Shown piece after piece: positions 19,911-31,680 of a stretch of DNA of 64,000 nucleotides. Origin of the DNA: Acestrorhynchus altus (Eukaryota; Chordata; Actinopteri; Characiformes; Acestrorhynchidae); contig CM067503.1 in assembly GCA_034509495.1 (NCBI GenBank), positions 6,564,115-6,628,114 on the forward strand, in the 5' to 3' direction. Positions within the stretch are counted from its first letter, which is position 1, and the number at the start of each line of letters is the position of its first letter. The position numbers and the translations under genes are program-made. Below the pieces are notes generated by a model. The model was not told the DNA's origin. It saw only the letters and a program-made list of their open reading frames with translations, and did no database searches.

Positions 19911-22900
19911 AAAACAGAAAATACCATTCCGAATGTGTCCTAATCAACCCAATAAAGAAAATGCAGCTATCCCACTCATAACAGAAATAGTAGATATATA
20001 CATTAAGTCCCAGGCTGTCTCAGACATTTTGCATTTCCTGATGTGGGACGGTTGTGTGGAAATGACAATGTTTAAAGGCCTACATCACATTAATGTGTGT
20101 AATAATGTTCCAGATCAGAAACACTCAAGGTTAAGTGTGCAGTTCTGTGATCAGTAAATTTACCTGTTTTTTAATGTATCACTTTTTTCATTTTCTGCAT
20201 AAACAATAAACAAAAGAAACATACACACAATAAACCTTTCAATAAACATTGTTTATTAGCAAAATGAACAGTTATAACAGTTATATATACCTTATATTTT
20301 ATACAAAACCTAGTCTTATGAGTAAACGTTACAATAGACTGTAATCATTTTGATGCATTTAGTCACAGTTATGTAAAAATCTTCTATCTTGATTTTGGTA
20401 CAATATGAATCTGGCTTTGAATGTCAAAATTTCATGAAGAGTTAACTGATAGAGATTCTCCAGTATGACTTTACATAGGACCTGTTTACAGTGACTTCTA
20501 CTCAAAGTCAGGTCAAACATTTTGTCTAAAGTTGCTGTTTTTGAGATGATTTGTTTTGTATACCAGCAGCAATTTGTTATAAAGATGTTAATTATCTGTT
20601 AGAAATGTATATGATATTATTAGTCATTTAAATCTGCTTTTCCTCTTAAATCCATTTTTCCTCTTCTCTCCTAACAGGCCCAAACCTGGACAACGACAAG
20701 CGTAAGCAAACTGCATCTAAAAGTAAACAAACATCAACATGTGAGACCCTTCATCGGAAGCCCTTGATAGGGCGAATATTTTATTTGGATCTGCCATGTA
20801 ATAGACGGAGCCAGAGTTTGGAGAATGATATCAAGAGCCTTGGTGGAGTGAGTGCCATTTAAGATGCCCTGTTTAACAGCTTTGACCTTTACACCATGTG
20901 TGTAATTTGTATCTTCTTATTTGAATAAGGGGTGGATGATATGGTATAAATAGAGTATCAAAATATTTAAAGATATTTAAAAATGGAGTGGCAATAGACA
21001 TCTTTGTAAGAGTCTGTTTGAAATGGCAGGTCTTTGCTTTTTGTCCTGGTGTAATTCTGTTTTCCTTTCTTTTATAATTTTTTTTTCCTTTTAGATAGTA
21101 GAAAAGTTCTTCAGTAAAGAGATCCGATATTTGGTGTCCAATAAGCCTGAAGCTCGCCATGTGCAACGGCTGATACAGGACTCCCCTGTGCCCAGCCCGG
21201 ACTCAGGGCTCAGCTCCCCCCATCCAGCCAGCAAGAGAGACAGTCAGGGACATCGGGGCAGTTCACAAGGGCCTGCTGACACTGTGAGAGTTTTGTAATG
21301 TTTATATTGCATTTCTAAGGTTATGTTCATACAGCTCACACTGCCACACACATTCATTGGATTTGGGCCACTTTTATCTGCTGCATGAATGAAGACTTGG
21401 TCTGTTTTTATCATGTGATGTTAATTTATGAGGATTTTGTTCTGTATTTTCCTGTCTCAAATTTGATGGTACTTGTTCTGATGTCACCATTGGTTGGTAT
21501 TTCACAGGTGGTTGTGAGCAGAGGAAAGTCACTGGTAGAGAAAGTCATTAAAGAACAAGTGAGTGATTTTGCGTACATTGGTTCTTTTAAAATGCTAATT
21601 AGTGTACAGGTTACTGGTCTGTATTGAATGACTGTGCTCTCCCTCCAGTCTTTATCTTCTAAGGAACATTTTCAGATGAACAGAATCCTGGCCAATGCAC
21701 TTGAATGGGGTGTGAAAATCATCTACATTGATGGTATTCTTGCTTTATATGCTCATATTGTCTTTGTTTCATTGCTATCCTTTCAAAACCATTTTTGGTT
21801 GTGTGATTTAATATTTGTATTAATCGTTTTAAGTGTATATTACATGTTCGTTTTTTCCATTTAAAACAGACATCGTTTCATATATTGATAAGAAAACAGC
21901 CCAACTCCCTAAAGTTCACGCAGTGAAGGCAGCTGTAAGTGTCACTTCTTTTCCCTTGTTGGCTGAATTAATTACTTTATACATGGCTTCTGAGTGTAGT
22001 CATTTTTACTTATGGATTTAGGCCCATCCAGATCTCGCAAAGAGAGCTGCTTTTCAGAAATCCAGTGGTGAGTATAGGACTCATGTCCCATGTAAAAGCT
22101 CATCCAAGTTATTTTTATACTTGATAAACCAAAAGTGTAATTTTATTTGACATACTTTCTTTAAGTCCATCTAATAATTTGTGTTAAAATTAATGTAACT
22201 GTTTATACATTTCAAACTCAGTTTTAATTAATTAGGTTTGCTTCAGGCTGGTACCTTCCCTGCTATGAAAACTGACTTACCAGAACTGATTATTTTAGCA
22301 GGACGGATCAGTCGCCCCTTTGTTAAAGTGGAGGACTCTAGCAGGTACATAACTTTTTGTTTTTGTTTATTTGTGTTTGTTTATTTATTTCTCCTTCTAT
22401 GGGCATTGCCTTTCAGTCTTCTGGTCTTTGTTGAATGTCTGCCTTTATCCACTCAATCATTGCCTCATTCATTTATTCACTCATCCATTTCTTCATTCCA
22501 GGCACTACCGCCCCATCTATCTACCAATGGCCAATATGCCTGTGTTTAACTTCAAATCAGCTGCACCCTGCAGTCCATTCTTGGTTGAGGAAAAAGATAA
22601 TGAAGCCAAAACCAAGAACCAAAAAATGCAGAGGACTGAGGGAGATCGAGGAGCAAAGGGCAGGAAAGATAGACGCAGAGGCCATGAGGGAAAAAATCGG
22701 AGGAAAGGAGGCTACTGTGAATGCTGCATAGTCAAATATGACAGCCTTAAAGCTGTGAGTACCGCTAATTCGTGGAGGAAAACATTTGGTAATGGGATTA
22801 TTAACTGTAAACAGGCTTTGATTAACTTGCCTGAGATGTGACATTTGACCTACAGCACTTGCAGAGTGAGCGGCATCAGGCTTTCTCGAAGAGTGAGGAG

Positions 22901-24068
22901 TACTTGGTGGTGGACAGAGTTATCTCAGGACTCACCTGTGAGCTCATCCACATCAGCGCCCCAAAAAGGTAATGCCATTCACTGGTTATAGAAGTATTTG
23001 TCCACTAGATGGCATGATTGCTCTAAGCTTGTGCATTCTTTTTAATAATATTGAATTGTTCAGATTGATCTCTAAATTTTTATGCAGAACTTCAAATGAT
23101 GTAAATGTAAATAAATGCGTTCCTTGCTTAATGTGACATTACTGTGTATGTGGCTTCTTTTTAGGGTGAAGTGCAGTGTTTCTTCTCCAGTCCTTGTCCC
23201 TGGTGCAGCCATGAAAAAGGAAGGGGATACGGGAGTTCTGGAAGGTCATAAAGAGAAGAAGATGGGGTCTCCACTCTTGAGTTCTCACATTACAGAATTA
23301 CGTGAAACACCTCAACCAGTTCGTAAGCGCTGCAGAGAGCTCTCTCAGAGCCCTGGAGAAGAAGCGGCAGAGCAATCTGATGCTCTTCAGAAATCCCAGT
23401 CAAAGCGTGGGTCATTTGAATGGGGCTCCAGTTCTCAGACACCTTTGGGTGCATTGCTCTGCAGCACCCAGAAGAGCTGTTTTTCTGATTCTCTGGAGAG
23501 GAACAGGAGATCACATCAACTTAATTCAAATCCAAGGACTTCATTGGGAGCGCAACCAGTTCTCCAGCGTGGTAGAAGTTTACAGTCCATAGATTTAGGT
23601 CAGAAACCTGAAGATGTGAGTACAAGGTTAACACAAGAAACTCAAGGGGCAAAAGTGACATCTGAGCCTTCTGGAGTAAACTTTCAGACTACCCCAAAGT
23701 CACTGTTGGATACTTCAAGTATACTGGTCTTCAATGAGAGGCCTCAGCGCAAATCCGTCAAAACTGAACATCTTTCTGACACGTACTGTGGTTCTTTGAC
23801 CATTGAAAGGTCTCTCTCCAGCAGAGAACATGAGCCAGACAGTTCAGACAGTCCATCCAGAACCTTGCAACGGAAAGTGCGTAACTCTAGGCGTAGACGG
23901 AAAGTCTCCGCAGAGGCTTCGCAAAATGTTTCTTGTAAAGAAGTAGAATCACTCAATCCTCAAACTTGCAAAGGTTCTGAGCACAGTCTCTCTGCTTCTG
24001 ACTTGTGGCAGCTCTTTATGTCCAGCGATGACACAGAGGATGATTTTAAGGGCTTTAAAAATCTGTAG
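19667..24068 (+). CDS. dbf4: DBF4, regulatory subunit of CDC7 kinase (complete CDS, 11 coding exons)
   Basis: DBF4 binds and activates CDC7, the kinase that phosphorylates MCM helicase subunits to fire replication origins in S phase. Coding exons: 19667-19712, 20678-20847, 21095-21283, 21508-21558, 21649-21733, 21870-21934, 22022-22067, 22236-22344, 22502-22754, 22856-22968, 23165-24068. The total is 2031 nt (676 aa; human about 674), all phases consistent. Motif N (BRCT-like) starts at KPLIGRIFYLDLP (residues 43-55) and continues through IVEKFFSKEIRYLVSNK. Motif M is around PFVKVEDSSRHYRPIYLP (about 243-261). Motif C is a CX2C-HX5H zinc finger: Cys326, Cys329, His339, His345. The last exon is a long, low-complexity Ser-rich tail. 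An in-frame TGA lies three codons before the ATG. The head-to-head SLC25A40 neighbour supports DBF4 over DBF4B. Confidence 0.95.
19862..19907. repeat. (TA)n microsatellite in DBF4 intron 1
   Basis: Roughly 23 TA units. Confidence 0.95.
20678..20847 (+). CDS. dbf4: DBF4 coding exon 2 (motif N, first half)
   Basis: Acceptor TCCTAACAG, donor GTGAGT. Ends in KPLIGRIFYLDLP...ENDIKSLGG, the first strand and helix of the BRCT-like domain. Confidence 0.93.
21095..21283 (+). CDS. dbf4: DBF4 coding exon 3 (motif N, second half)
   Basis: Acceptor TTTTAG, donor GTGAGA. Encodes IVEKFFSKEIRYLVSNKPEA through DSPVPSPDSGLSSPHPASKR, very like the mammalian SPVPSP linker. Confidence 0.95.
21320..21390. repeat. 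MITE-like fragment in DBF4 intron 3
   Basis: GTTATGTTCATACAGCT and GGATTTGGGCCACTTTTATC are diverged versions of blocks in the repeat at 25600-25890. Confidence 0.45.
21508..21558 (+). CDS. dbf4: DBF4 coding exon 4
   Basis: 51 bp. Acceptor TTCACAG, donor GTGAGT. Encodes VVVSRGKSLVEKVIKEQ. Confidence 0.92.
21649..21733 (+). CDS. dbf4: DBF4 coding exon 5
   Basis: Acceptor CCCTCCAG, donor GTATTC. Encodes SLSSKEHFQMNRILANALEW then GVKIIYID, the ALxWGVKIxxID block of DBF4. Confidence 0.94.
21870..21934 (+). CDS. dbf4: DBF4 coding exon 6
   Basis: 65 bp. Acceptor TAAAACAG, donor GTAAGT. Encodes DIVSYIDKKTAQLPKVHAVK then AA. Confidence 0.92.
22022..22067 (+). CDS. dbf4: DBF4 coding exon 7
   Basis: 46 bp. 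Acceptor GGATTTAG, donor GTGAGT. Encodes AHPDLAKRAAFQKSS. Confidence 0.85.
22236..22344 (+). CDS. dbf4: DBF4 coding exon 8 (start ambiguous)
   Basis: Donor GTACAT at 22345. Two phase-compatible acceptors exist: AG 22234-22235 (exon from 22236, used here) and AG 22297-22298 (exon from 22299, 63 nt shorter). Both keep GRISRPFVKVEDSS, the start of motif M. The longer form adds about 21 residues that I do not recognise. Confidence 0.7.
22502..22754 (+). CDS. dbf4: DBF4 coding exon 9 (motif M and start of zinc finger)
   Basis: Acceptor CATTCCAG, donor GTGAGT. Begins HYRPIYLPMANMPVFNF, then a Lys/Arg-rich linker, then GGYCECCIVKYDSLKA with the two zinc-binding cysteines. Confidence 0.94.
22856..22968 (+). 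CDS. dbf4: DBF4 coding exon 10 (end of zinc finger)
   Basis: Acceptor CCTACAG, donor GTAATG. Encodes HLQSERHQAFSKSEEYLVVD then RVISGLTCELIHISAPK; the HX5H half of the finger opens the exon. Confidence 0.95.
23165..24068 (+). CDS. dbf4: DBF4 coding exon 11 (C-terminal tail)
   Basis: Acceptor TTTTTAG; open for 300 codons to TAG 24066-24068. Ser/Thr/Arg rich and mostly unstructured in appearance, ending SDLWQLFMSSDDTEDDFKGF then KNL. A hydrophobic/acidic patch of this kind sits near the end of other DBF4 proteins (LLDLFQTSEE in human). Confidence 0.92.
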
Positions 24069-24109
24069 AGAAAGGACAGAAAAGACATTGAAATCCAGTG
24101 CAGGATTAT

Positions 24110-24115
24110 AATAAA
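24110..24115 (+). terminator. Candidate DBF4 poly(A) signal
   Basis: AATAAA 42 nt after the stop. A longer 3' UTR ending near the AATAAA at about 25004 is also possible. Confidence 0.4.
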
Positions 24116-24499
24116 AAGAGAGGTCTATCTAATGGATATTCAAAAATATTTATTTCTGTGTATCCCTCAATGAGATATTGCCATGCTCAAAGGGATAACC
24201 TGTCAGGTACAGGATCAATGGCAATGTGAAACATTAACATGTGTATAAACACACAAACCCAAAACCATTAACAGATTTTTGGAGTTTTTGAAGCATGTGG
24301 ATGAGTTCTGTGAGAAGAAGCTGACTGTACAGTAAATATTAAATGTTTTTGAAAGGAGGAGCAACAGGTGGGAGATTTGGGTGAAGCTCCAGTATTAAAT
24401 TGCTTTGTCATTGCATGTCACTATGTATGTCCCTCTTATGAATATATTCAACTTACATACTGTCAAATAAGGAGTATAATGTAATGCATTGATCAGTAC

Positions 24500-24669
24500 A
24501 AGTTTCTCTCTCTCTCTGTCAGCTATAACATTAACACCACCTGCAGAGATCCCCTCATTCTGCTTAAACAGGTGTGACCTGGTAATAGACTCCACAAGAC
24601 CTCGGAGAGGTCCTGTGGTAACTGGCACTAAGACATTAGTCCTGTACATTGTGAGGTGGGTCAGTTCCT

Positions 24670-24701
<32 letters not shown>

Positions 24702-24975
24702 CACTTGGGAGCACTTTCAGTAGGTACTGACCACTGCATACCAGGAATTCCCCACAAGACCTGTCTGATGTTTTGAAGGTGTTCTGGCTCAGATTATTAG
24801 GTTTTCCCATTTTTCCTTCTTCACCACCTCAATGTGAAGAACTGATTGTTCACGCACTTCCTGATACACTGATCACACCCCTTGACTGGTAGTAATGTAA
24901 CCAGATCAATCATCAATGTTATTTAGTTCACTTGGCAGTGGTGTTAATGTTATGGTTAATCAGTGTACATTCATT
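24500..24975. mobile_element. Non-autonomous Tc1-like MITE with poly-T insertion
   Basis: The ends form an inverted pair (CAGCTATAACATTAACACCA on the left, GTGTTAATGTTATGGTTAAT on the right). A run of about 29 T at 24668 splits it. Related to the copy at 39040-39475, sharing GGTACTGACCACTG and GACCTGYCTGATG. Confidence 0.7.
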
Positions 24976-25599
24976 AGAATACATGCTTATGATATTGTAT
25001 GAAATAAAATTAAATATAAGAGCTCAGTGAAGTCATGTCAGTATATCATCAGTATATTGATATCGGTTCTAAAAACTTGAAATGATACCCAAATACCATC
25101 TTAATAGGTATTTGCATTTGTAATTTTACAGAAATAAATTGTCTCTGTAATACTGATCCAGCTAGATTTCCACAATTTTTACTGTTTAGTGACTTATTTC
25201 CACTCCCATAAAACATCTGTGTCTGTGAGTAAAATTGAGTGAGTAGCAACAAATTTAGCCACTTGTACAAGCTTTACCTTTTTCCCGTAGAAGAGAATTG
25301 GCAAAACTGCCAGTGAGCGAGATAATTTCATAGCTCAGCTTTCCCCATCCACACGACTACACACATCAAATTTAATTACATTTTTGAAAACTCCATCTTG
25401 GAAAGTGTATTTGAATCTGCAGTGACCAAAAACAATGTTTTTGTGAGGACAGAGCCCTAAATGCAGAATGCCAAAATGAATGTGGGCTTAGTTAATTTGT
25501 GTTTCTGAATTTTGTTCTGTAAAAAGGGCACATTATTCAGGTTCTGCCACTTTGGTTAACATTGTATGCTTTTGCGCTTTTTTTTACCCTTTAAGTATG

Positions 25600-25890
25600 T
25601 GTCTTCTAAATTATTTTGAACATGGACATCTCCCTAGATATTTATGAGCTCCGTTACCTCACCATCCCACCCCTGAAAACCTCCCTCACTGTTGTGGTCC
25701 ATTTTCGAGTTGATATAAGTCGCATTGCCCCAAATCGGATTTCAAGTGGGCCCAAATCAGAATTGAAAATGCCAGATTCACTGTTATGTGCTGTAAATCC
25801 TGCAATTTGGCAGATGACACCTTTAGGTCACATGACCCAAAAAAAAAATCCGATTTGGGTCACTTTTACCTGCTGTGTGAACATAACCTT
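25600..25890. repeat. MITE-like dispersed repeat
   Basis: Contains ATCCGATTTGGGTCACTTTT, CCTGCTGTGTGAACATAACC and an inverted-looking GCCCCAAATCGGAT. A diverged piece lies in DBF4 intron 3. Confidence 0.45.
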
Positions 25891-26149
25891 TGTATTCTCT
25901 CAACATTTCAGCTGACCAGTGATGTTATTGTCTGATACCTTGACAGCCAGAGTCATTGATAGGGTTGGAAAAGACTAAAGATGAAATGTGTTGAATCTAA
26001 GCAGCATTGTATTGTGTAGCACTGTGTGATGGGTGACTCCTACCTCTTAGATAGGAATGGAAATGACTGAAAATAGGATAAACATACTGGGACACAATAG
26101 AATCATATTTTTTTACGGAAAACAAAGCTATTAAATAGTTTATCTTGCT

Positions 26150-26330
26150 TTTGTTTGTTTTGTAACTGTCTTTACTGTCTAGAGAAGACTTTCTAGATTG
26201 TGGAGCATTGCTGTGAGAATTTGCGTGTTTGTGAGCTCAGGATATTGGATGACCACCAATGTACTAGACTCTGTACACCCAGTTTTGAACATTTTCAGTT
26301 GGATTTCACAGGCAGTGGGAACAAAACCCT
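26150..26330. repeat. Partial copy of the GTGTCCACAAA-ended MITE
   Basis: TGTAACTGTCTTTACTGTCT followed by AGACTTTCTAGATTGTGGAG and GCATTGCTGTGAG match the copies at 48370 and 60204. Confidence 0.65.
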
Positions 26331-27559
26331 GGATTGGACCCTTTGACTTGCTGTATCTGAAATACCCACCTTAGCTACTTGATCAGACTATTAATGTTTA
26401 GAACTCTTGGCCACCTTTTTGGGATGGTATTATAGTTTGAGGTACTTTTATTTGTCAAAAATATTCATAGGAGATGCTACACAAATTTGTCTTCATTTCA
26501 GACTTAAAAAAATATAGAATTTAAATATTTGTATGAAGTTGAATGTTTGGATCTAACTTTTTTTTTTGCTTGTAAGGACTAAAGAACATCTCAGACTTCT
26601 TTTTGGTTTTTGATCATCTAGACCTGAAAATGCAATAATTCTTTATATGAATTATTTGTAATGATTAGATTGACACTGATATTTAGAACACATGCTTCAA
26701 AATACTTGATAGTGGTGCAAAAAAATGTCCTTTATTATTTTTATTATTCATGTTTATATGAGTATTAACTCATTTCAGGACTTTTAGCTTGAAATTTGAA
26801 CATGTCCATGTTGAGCATGTACACATGGACAGAGCAGTAATCATGCTCTGGAAACTCCCTTTGCATTTAAACTGGGATTTAATTCATTTGGAAATAAGTG
26901 AAGCACTGTCTGATAATTCATCACACAACGATGAGAGAGACAGTCTTGCAGATATATTTATCATGTCTGTAGGTTACTCTGATCCTGAGATATGAAGCCT
27001 AGAAAACAGCACGTAACTGCCTACAAAGTGCAGCTCACTGGTTGTTAAGAGTTATTGTCATTTAAACATTGTGAAGCATCTCTGGCTGTAACCGGTTGAA
27101 AAGTTGTAAACCTGGTGGAAGTTCTAGTTAAGGGCAAAGAGAAGCGCTGAGGAGCGGCACACAGGATAGAGTAGTGGCACAGGTTGGAGTGCAGCACGTT
27201 AGTCCTGAAACAAGACAAAAACAATGTTTGAGGCAGAGCGATCAGCTCAATTAGCCAGAATCTCTGGAGCTCACTGACTTGCTCTAGCCTTAGGCAACAT
27301 GTCTTTTGTGTGAGGTGCACCTGGTGCTGAAGCAGGTGAAACAAACTGTCATCTACCACTTGTCCCACTCTTGCTGTACTGCTGCCTATTGTTCAGTACT
27401 GAGGTCCAGTGTAAGGCAGCATTTCAGGGTCCTGAAGCAGACTTAAGGATTTAAAGAGTTTCGCGTAAAAGATATTTATGGGGAATTGTACAGATTTATT
27501 CAACATTTCTGCAAAGTAATTCAGGGTAGGTTGGTGAGATGCTGCATAACATTATGTCC

Positions 27560-28080
27560 ACCACCTTGTTTCTAATTTCACTATGTCATCAGCTTCTCTA
27601 ACCAAACACAAGCAGTTCTATAATCTCGGCATACTCTGTTAGCCTCCTTTCACCCTGGAAACCCACATGACCATCACAGAGCAGGTATTATCTGTGTCCA
27701 CTCCCTGTCCACTCTAGTAGACACTCCTACCTAGTTGGTCCACCTTGTCAGAGACAGTAGCTCATCTGTTTCTGCAGTTTGTGTTGATCATCCTCTAGTG
27801 CTCTCAGGATGCTGTTGGCTGGATATTTCAGTCCAGCAGTGATGCTGGGGGGTTTGAAAACTCCAGCAGCATTCCGGTGTCTGATCCTCCAGTGCAACAC
27901 ACACTAACACACCACCACTATGTCAGTGTCATTGTAGTGCTGAGAATGACCCATCACCCACATAATATCTGCTCGGTGGTGGTCCTGTGGGGTCCTGACC
28001 ACTGAAGATCAGGGTGAAAGGAGGCTAAGATGGAAACAGATTGACAAGAGTCTGTAATTCTAGAACTGACTGATTGATTT
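27560..28080. repeat. Foldback MITE copy
   Basis: Shares CACTCCTACCTAGTTGGTCC, GCTGTTGGCTGGATATTT, ATGTCAGTGTCATTGTAGTG and GGTGGTCCTGTGGGGTCC with the copies at 46.8, 54.1 and 55.3 kb; near full length. Confidence 0.75.
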
Positions 28081-29037
28081 GTCATTTATTGGTTTATCAT
28101 TTCCCCACCAGTAAAGCATGTCTTGAGATTTTAGAGGTATTCACGTCTATGAACATCCCACCATTTCCCTTCACCACTACTACGAACATTTCAGACTTGG
28201 TTTCTCAAAAACTAAGCATTTCAAGCCAAACCGTCTCTGAATGACTTTTTTTAAATAGATCAATGGAATTTCCATTTACGTTATGTTTTTTTTGTCTGTT
28301 AGTGATAAGTTTAGTTGGAGTTTTGGGGGTTATCTTGTTTTTGATGTCTGAATATTCTCACTCTGTTAAAATGCATTTGTGTCTAGTTTGGTGCAGAAAC
28401 ACAGGAGTGTAATGACGGATATGTGCGTCATAGCCTCATGTGTACAAACACAGATCCTAGACACAGCACCATCACAAACACACACTTCAGCTCGAATCCT
28501 TTAAACCGAAGTGGAGCAGGCCTCAAAAGGCAGTGAACAGCCCTGAATATTGATAAAAATAAATATTTCTCTTTGGGTTTTCTTGACTCAGCAGTCACAG
28601 TATGTCCTTGCTGCAGTGAATGGAACAATGACAAATGGAAACTTTCTGCATTTGGATCGGCAGACCTGAGTTAGGCAGATATTTGGTTTCCGTGCCAGTC
28701 TTTTACCCTACCTGACTCTGTCTTTGATCCTGAATTCACAAATCTGTCTGTATTAACTGAATTGCAAGATTGCATTTCATGCAGCATTTTAATGCTTTCC
28801 TTCCTTCACTATCTATAATTTATGCTCCAAACTAAATTCCAGATTAATGGCCTGTTAGAAGTGGGGCCTTGTATTTAGCTCCTCCATAAGTCATCAAATT
28901 AGGGCTGGGAAGTATATCTTAAATATCAATATATTGCAAACTTGTGTAGAAAATACAAACAATATATCATAATATCACATCTGCTACATGGGTTACTATA
29001 GGTTTTGATCATTCAGCAAAGAGGATTCATCATCATG

Positions 29038-29038
29038 A

Positions 29039-29069
<31 letters not shown>

Positions 29070-29071
29070 GT
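29038..29071. repeat. (ATT)n microsatellite
   Basis: About eleven ATT units. Confidence 0.95.
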
Positions 29072-29495
29072 GCGAATGTATGCATGTAAATGCATATTTA
29101 TTTAACAACATCTCTTCCGTTTATTTCTCTGTTTTGCGGCTTTGGCTATTTGAGAAAATCGTACATGTGAGGGATCCCCTGTGTTGACTACTAAAAAGAG
29201 GGTGGTCCCTGTGCTCTTTTTGTCCATTAAAAGGGCAGAATGGGGGAACCCCCTGCTCATTCCAAAGGGCTATCGCTCTGTTCTCTAGACCTAGTACCAC
29301 TGATACCCTGTGCTGTTGTTTTAGAACAACTGAAAAATGTCCTTATTGCATAAGTATTGCCTGTAATGTGAAGCTCCCTGTTTATACAGATAAAGAATTT
29401 TGCACTATCACCCTTAAAAGTAAAACTGCTTCCAAGCATTCTTCAACAGAGCCATAACAGAGCCATTTTTATCTCCCTGAAGAAGAATGTTTGTT

Positions 29496-30290
29496 CAGTG
29501 CCCTCCATAATTTTTGGGACAAAGACACATTATTCCTTTATATGTCCCTCTGCTCCACAGGTTTAGATCAGACCAGATTAAACTACACCCTGCAGACTTT
29601 AATTAAAGGGTATTTGCAAACATTACAGTTTCACCAAATTACTACACTCTATAAATTATAATGTAATGGACAGAGGAACAATGGTTTTAGGTCCCGCCCA
29701 CAAATACACAGGTATTTTTGAAAAGGGTTTGGCCTCCCGTCCATATGAAACATTATTTTTGTTCACTGCCCAAGTTTGGGATTTGTGAGCACACTGTTTC
29801 AGGGAAACGAGAGCTGACGCCACAATGCACGCACGTCAGAGAACTGCACAGTCCACTCCAGATTTTGCCATATGAATGAAACACTATATTCACTACACAG
29901 GAAGTAGTGGGTAATTTGAGAACCTCTGTGGTTTCTTAAGTTGCTTTGGTGTTTATTGACTCTGCCTATTCTCTAATGCTGCCATCTTCAGCCCTTGCTT
30001 GTTCCCTTAAATCTTCTCTTCAGCATCTGACACTGTTCTCTTTCATTGACACTGCTCTTGTCCTCATGTTTAACAACGGCAACTACAGCCTCCAGAGGTG
30101 CTTGAAAGCTTAATGGCAAGCCTGGGCATCTCATGCCTGCTCTAGTAGCCTCAGAACACACCTGAGTAATTATAAACACCTGTGAGGCCATATGTCCCAA
30201 GCATTATTGTGCCCTAACATGTCAACATGGTGAAACTGAAAGGTCTGCAAATACCCATGAATTAAAGTCCTTTAATTGTCCTTTAATCCT
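29496..30290. mobile_element. Degenerate Tc1-like element, non-coding
   Basis: Starts with CAGTGCCCTCCATAATTTTT, like the Tc1 end at 40017. The blocks ACTTTAATTAAAGGGTATTT (left) and AAATACCCATGAATTAAAGT (right) form an inverted pair. No transposase reading frame survives. Confidence 0.55.
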
Positions 30291-30499
30291 GTCTGATTAG
30301 GAACCGTGGAGCATGAAGTCATTTCATGAGTATATTAATTATAGCCCAAGGAGACCAACCAACCAAGAACCAGCAACCGGGTGTGAGACGCCCAAGGATC
30401 TTCACTGCAGAAGACAAAGATCTGAACTGAAGAACTATGGACATGTTTTAATGAAGGTTATGGAAGTTACAGCGAGATGGTGACATTGCAGGACCCTCT

Positions 30500-30680
30500 G
30501 CTGGATATAGGGCTGCATATCTGCAGACCAGTCACAGTGCCCATGTGAACGCCTGTCCACCGTCAAACACACCTACATAGAAGATGGACATTGGAGTAGC
30601 ACAAGCAGCTGAGGTGGCCTGCTGTGTCCTGGTTTCTTGTAGGCTGTGTGGAGGGTCAGATAGACAGTGTAACTGTGGGA
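30500..30680 (+). mobile_element. Tc1 transposase fragment
   Basis: The block from about GGGCTGCATATCTGCAGACC to CCTGTCCACCGTCAAACAC matches the region after the paired-like DNA-binding domain of fish Tc1 transposases. Broken, with no ORF. Confidence 0.55.
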
Positions 30681-30892
30681 TGAATGGTTGATAAATGACC
30701 GGTATGGTAGAGGGAGCTGGTTTATGACTGTATATAACTGCTGGTGTGATCAACAGAGACTGTACTCAGTTCTGTTCACTACAGTTCAGCAGCAGCTCAG
30801 TTTGTGTAAATGAGGCTGTCACTGTGATCTCTACCAGCTCCGTTATATTAACAGCGGTCACGTGGTACTGAGCAGGTAGATGGGCAGCGAGG

Positions 30893-30911
30893 ACTACATT
30901 ACCCAGCATGC
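30893..30911 (+). promoter_or_regulatory. ZNF143/STAF-type motif with nearby E-box
   Basis: ACTACATTACCCAGCATGC differs only slightly from the classical ACTACAATTCCCAGAATGC promoter element. A perfect CACGTG lies at 30859-30864. The site is 1.1 kb upstream of the ADAM22 ATG. Confidence 0.6.
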
Positions 30912-30934
30912 CGTTCAGCGCTAATTCTCGCTCA

Positions 30935-31117
30935 TCGTTTTCTCTACATCCCTCCCTCCGTTTTCCTCTCTCTGTCTCTGTGTCTTTCCTCGTCTCTCTT
31001 TCTGTCTCTATATCTTTCTGTCTCTGTGTGTGTCTATATCTTTCTGTGTGTGTGTGTCTCTCTGTGTCTGTCTCTGTGTGTCTCTCTATCTTTCTGTGTG
31101 TCTCTCTCTGCCCCCCC
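30935..31117. repeat. TCTCTG/TGTC-rich pyrimidine tract
   Basis: An imperfect CT/TGTCTC array with GT interludes ending in a run of C (31111-31120). Confidence 0.85.
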
Positions 31118-31281
31118 CCCCTATAAATTAATGGGTAATAAAAGGATAAACAACAATTAAAGAGAAATTAAAACTATACATTTTGAAAACATGGACATGC
31201 CACAAAATAATAACAACAACAACAATAATAATAAAATAATAATAATAATAATTATAAACATATAAAAAGAAACATCTCTCC

Positions 31282-31282
<1 letters not shown>

Positions 31283-31334
<52 letters not shown>
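31283..31334. repeat. (CT)n microsatellite
   Basis: A pure CT run of about 26 units. Confidence 0.95.
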
Positions 31335-31335
<1 letters not shown>

Positions 31336-31450
31336 CAATTTTCAATTTCAATTTAAGTTGGTTTTATTGTCATGACTGTTCTTTTAACAATGTTGCCAAA
31401 GCACAGAAACATTACAACAGAACAATAATACAATAAAATAAATAAAAAAC
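31336..31450. repeat. Dispersed repeat end
   Basis: AAGTTGGTTTTATTGTCATG followed by CAACAATAAT/AATAAA-type tails resembles the 3' end of a fish retroelement between the two CT arrays. Confidence 0.4.
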
Positions 31451-31519
31451 AAGATGGTGAAAAAAGGAATTAAAGATTTCAAAAACATACATACATACAT
31501 ATACACATATATACACATA

Positions 31520-31581
31520 CAGTCTGTCTCTCTCCTCTGTCTCTCTCTCACTGTTTCTCTCTCTCTCAGTCTCTCTCTCAG

Positions 31582-31622
<41 letters not shown>

Positions 31623-31638
31623 CTCTCTCTCTCTCTCA

Positions 31639-31680
<42 letters not shown>

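Larger units (their letters stand above)
24116..30850. other. DBF4-ADAM22 intergenic region
   Basis: No exon of any recognisable gene on either strand. Contains the elements listed separately at 24500, 25600, 26150, 27560, 29038, 29496 and 30500. The stretches 26400-27540 and 28100-29000 are AT-rich sequence in which I see nothing specific. Confidence 0.6.

Noticed and set aside
22371..22841. 156-codon frame in the DBF4 region
   Set aside because: Its middle is DBF4 exon 9; the flanks are intron. The splice sites at 22501 and 22755 fit the real exon.
19667..24068. DBF4B instead of DBF4
   Set aside because: Motifs N, M and C alone cannot fully separate them, but the divergent SLC25A40 neighbour and ADAM22 downstream match the DBF4 locus.
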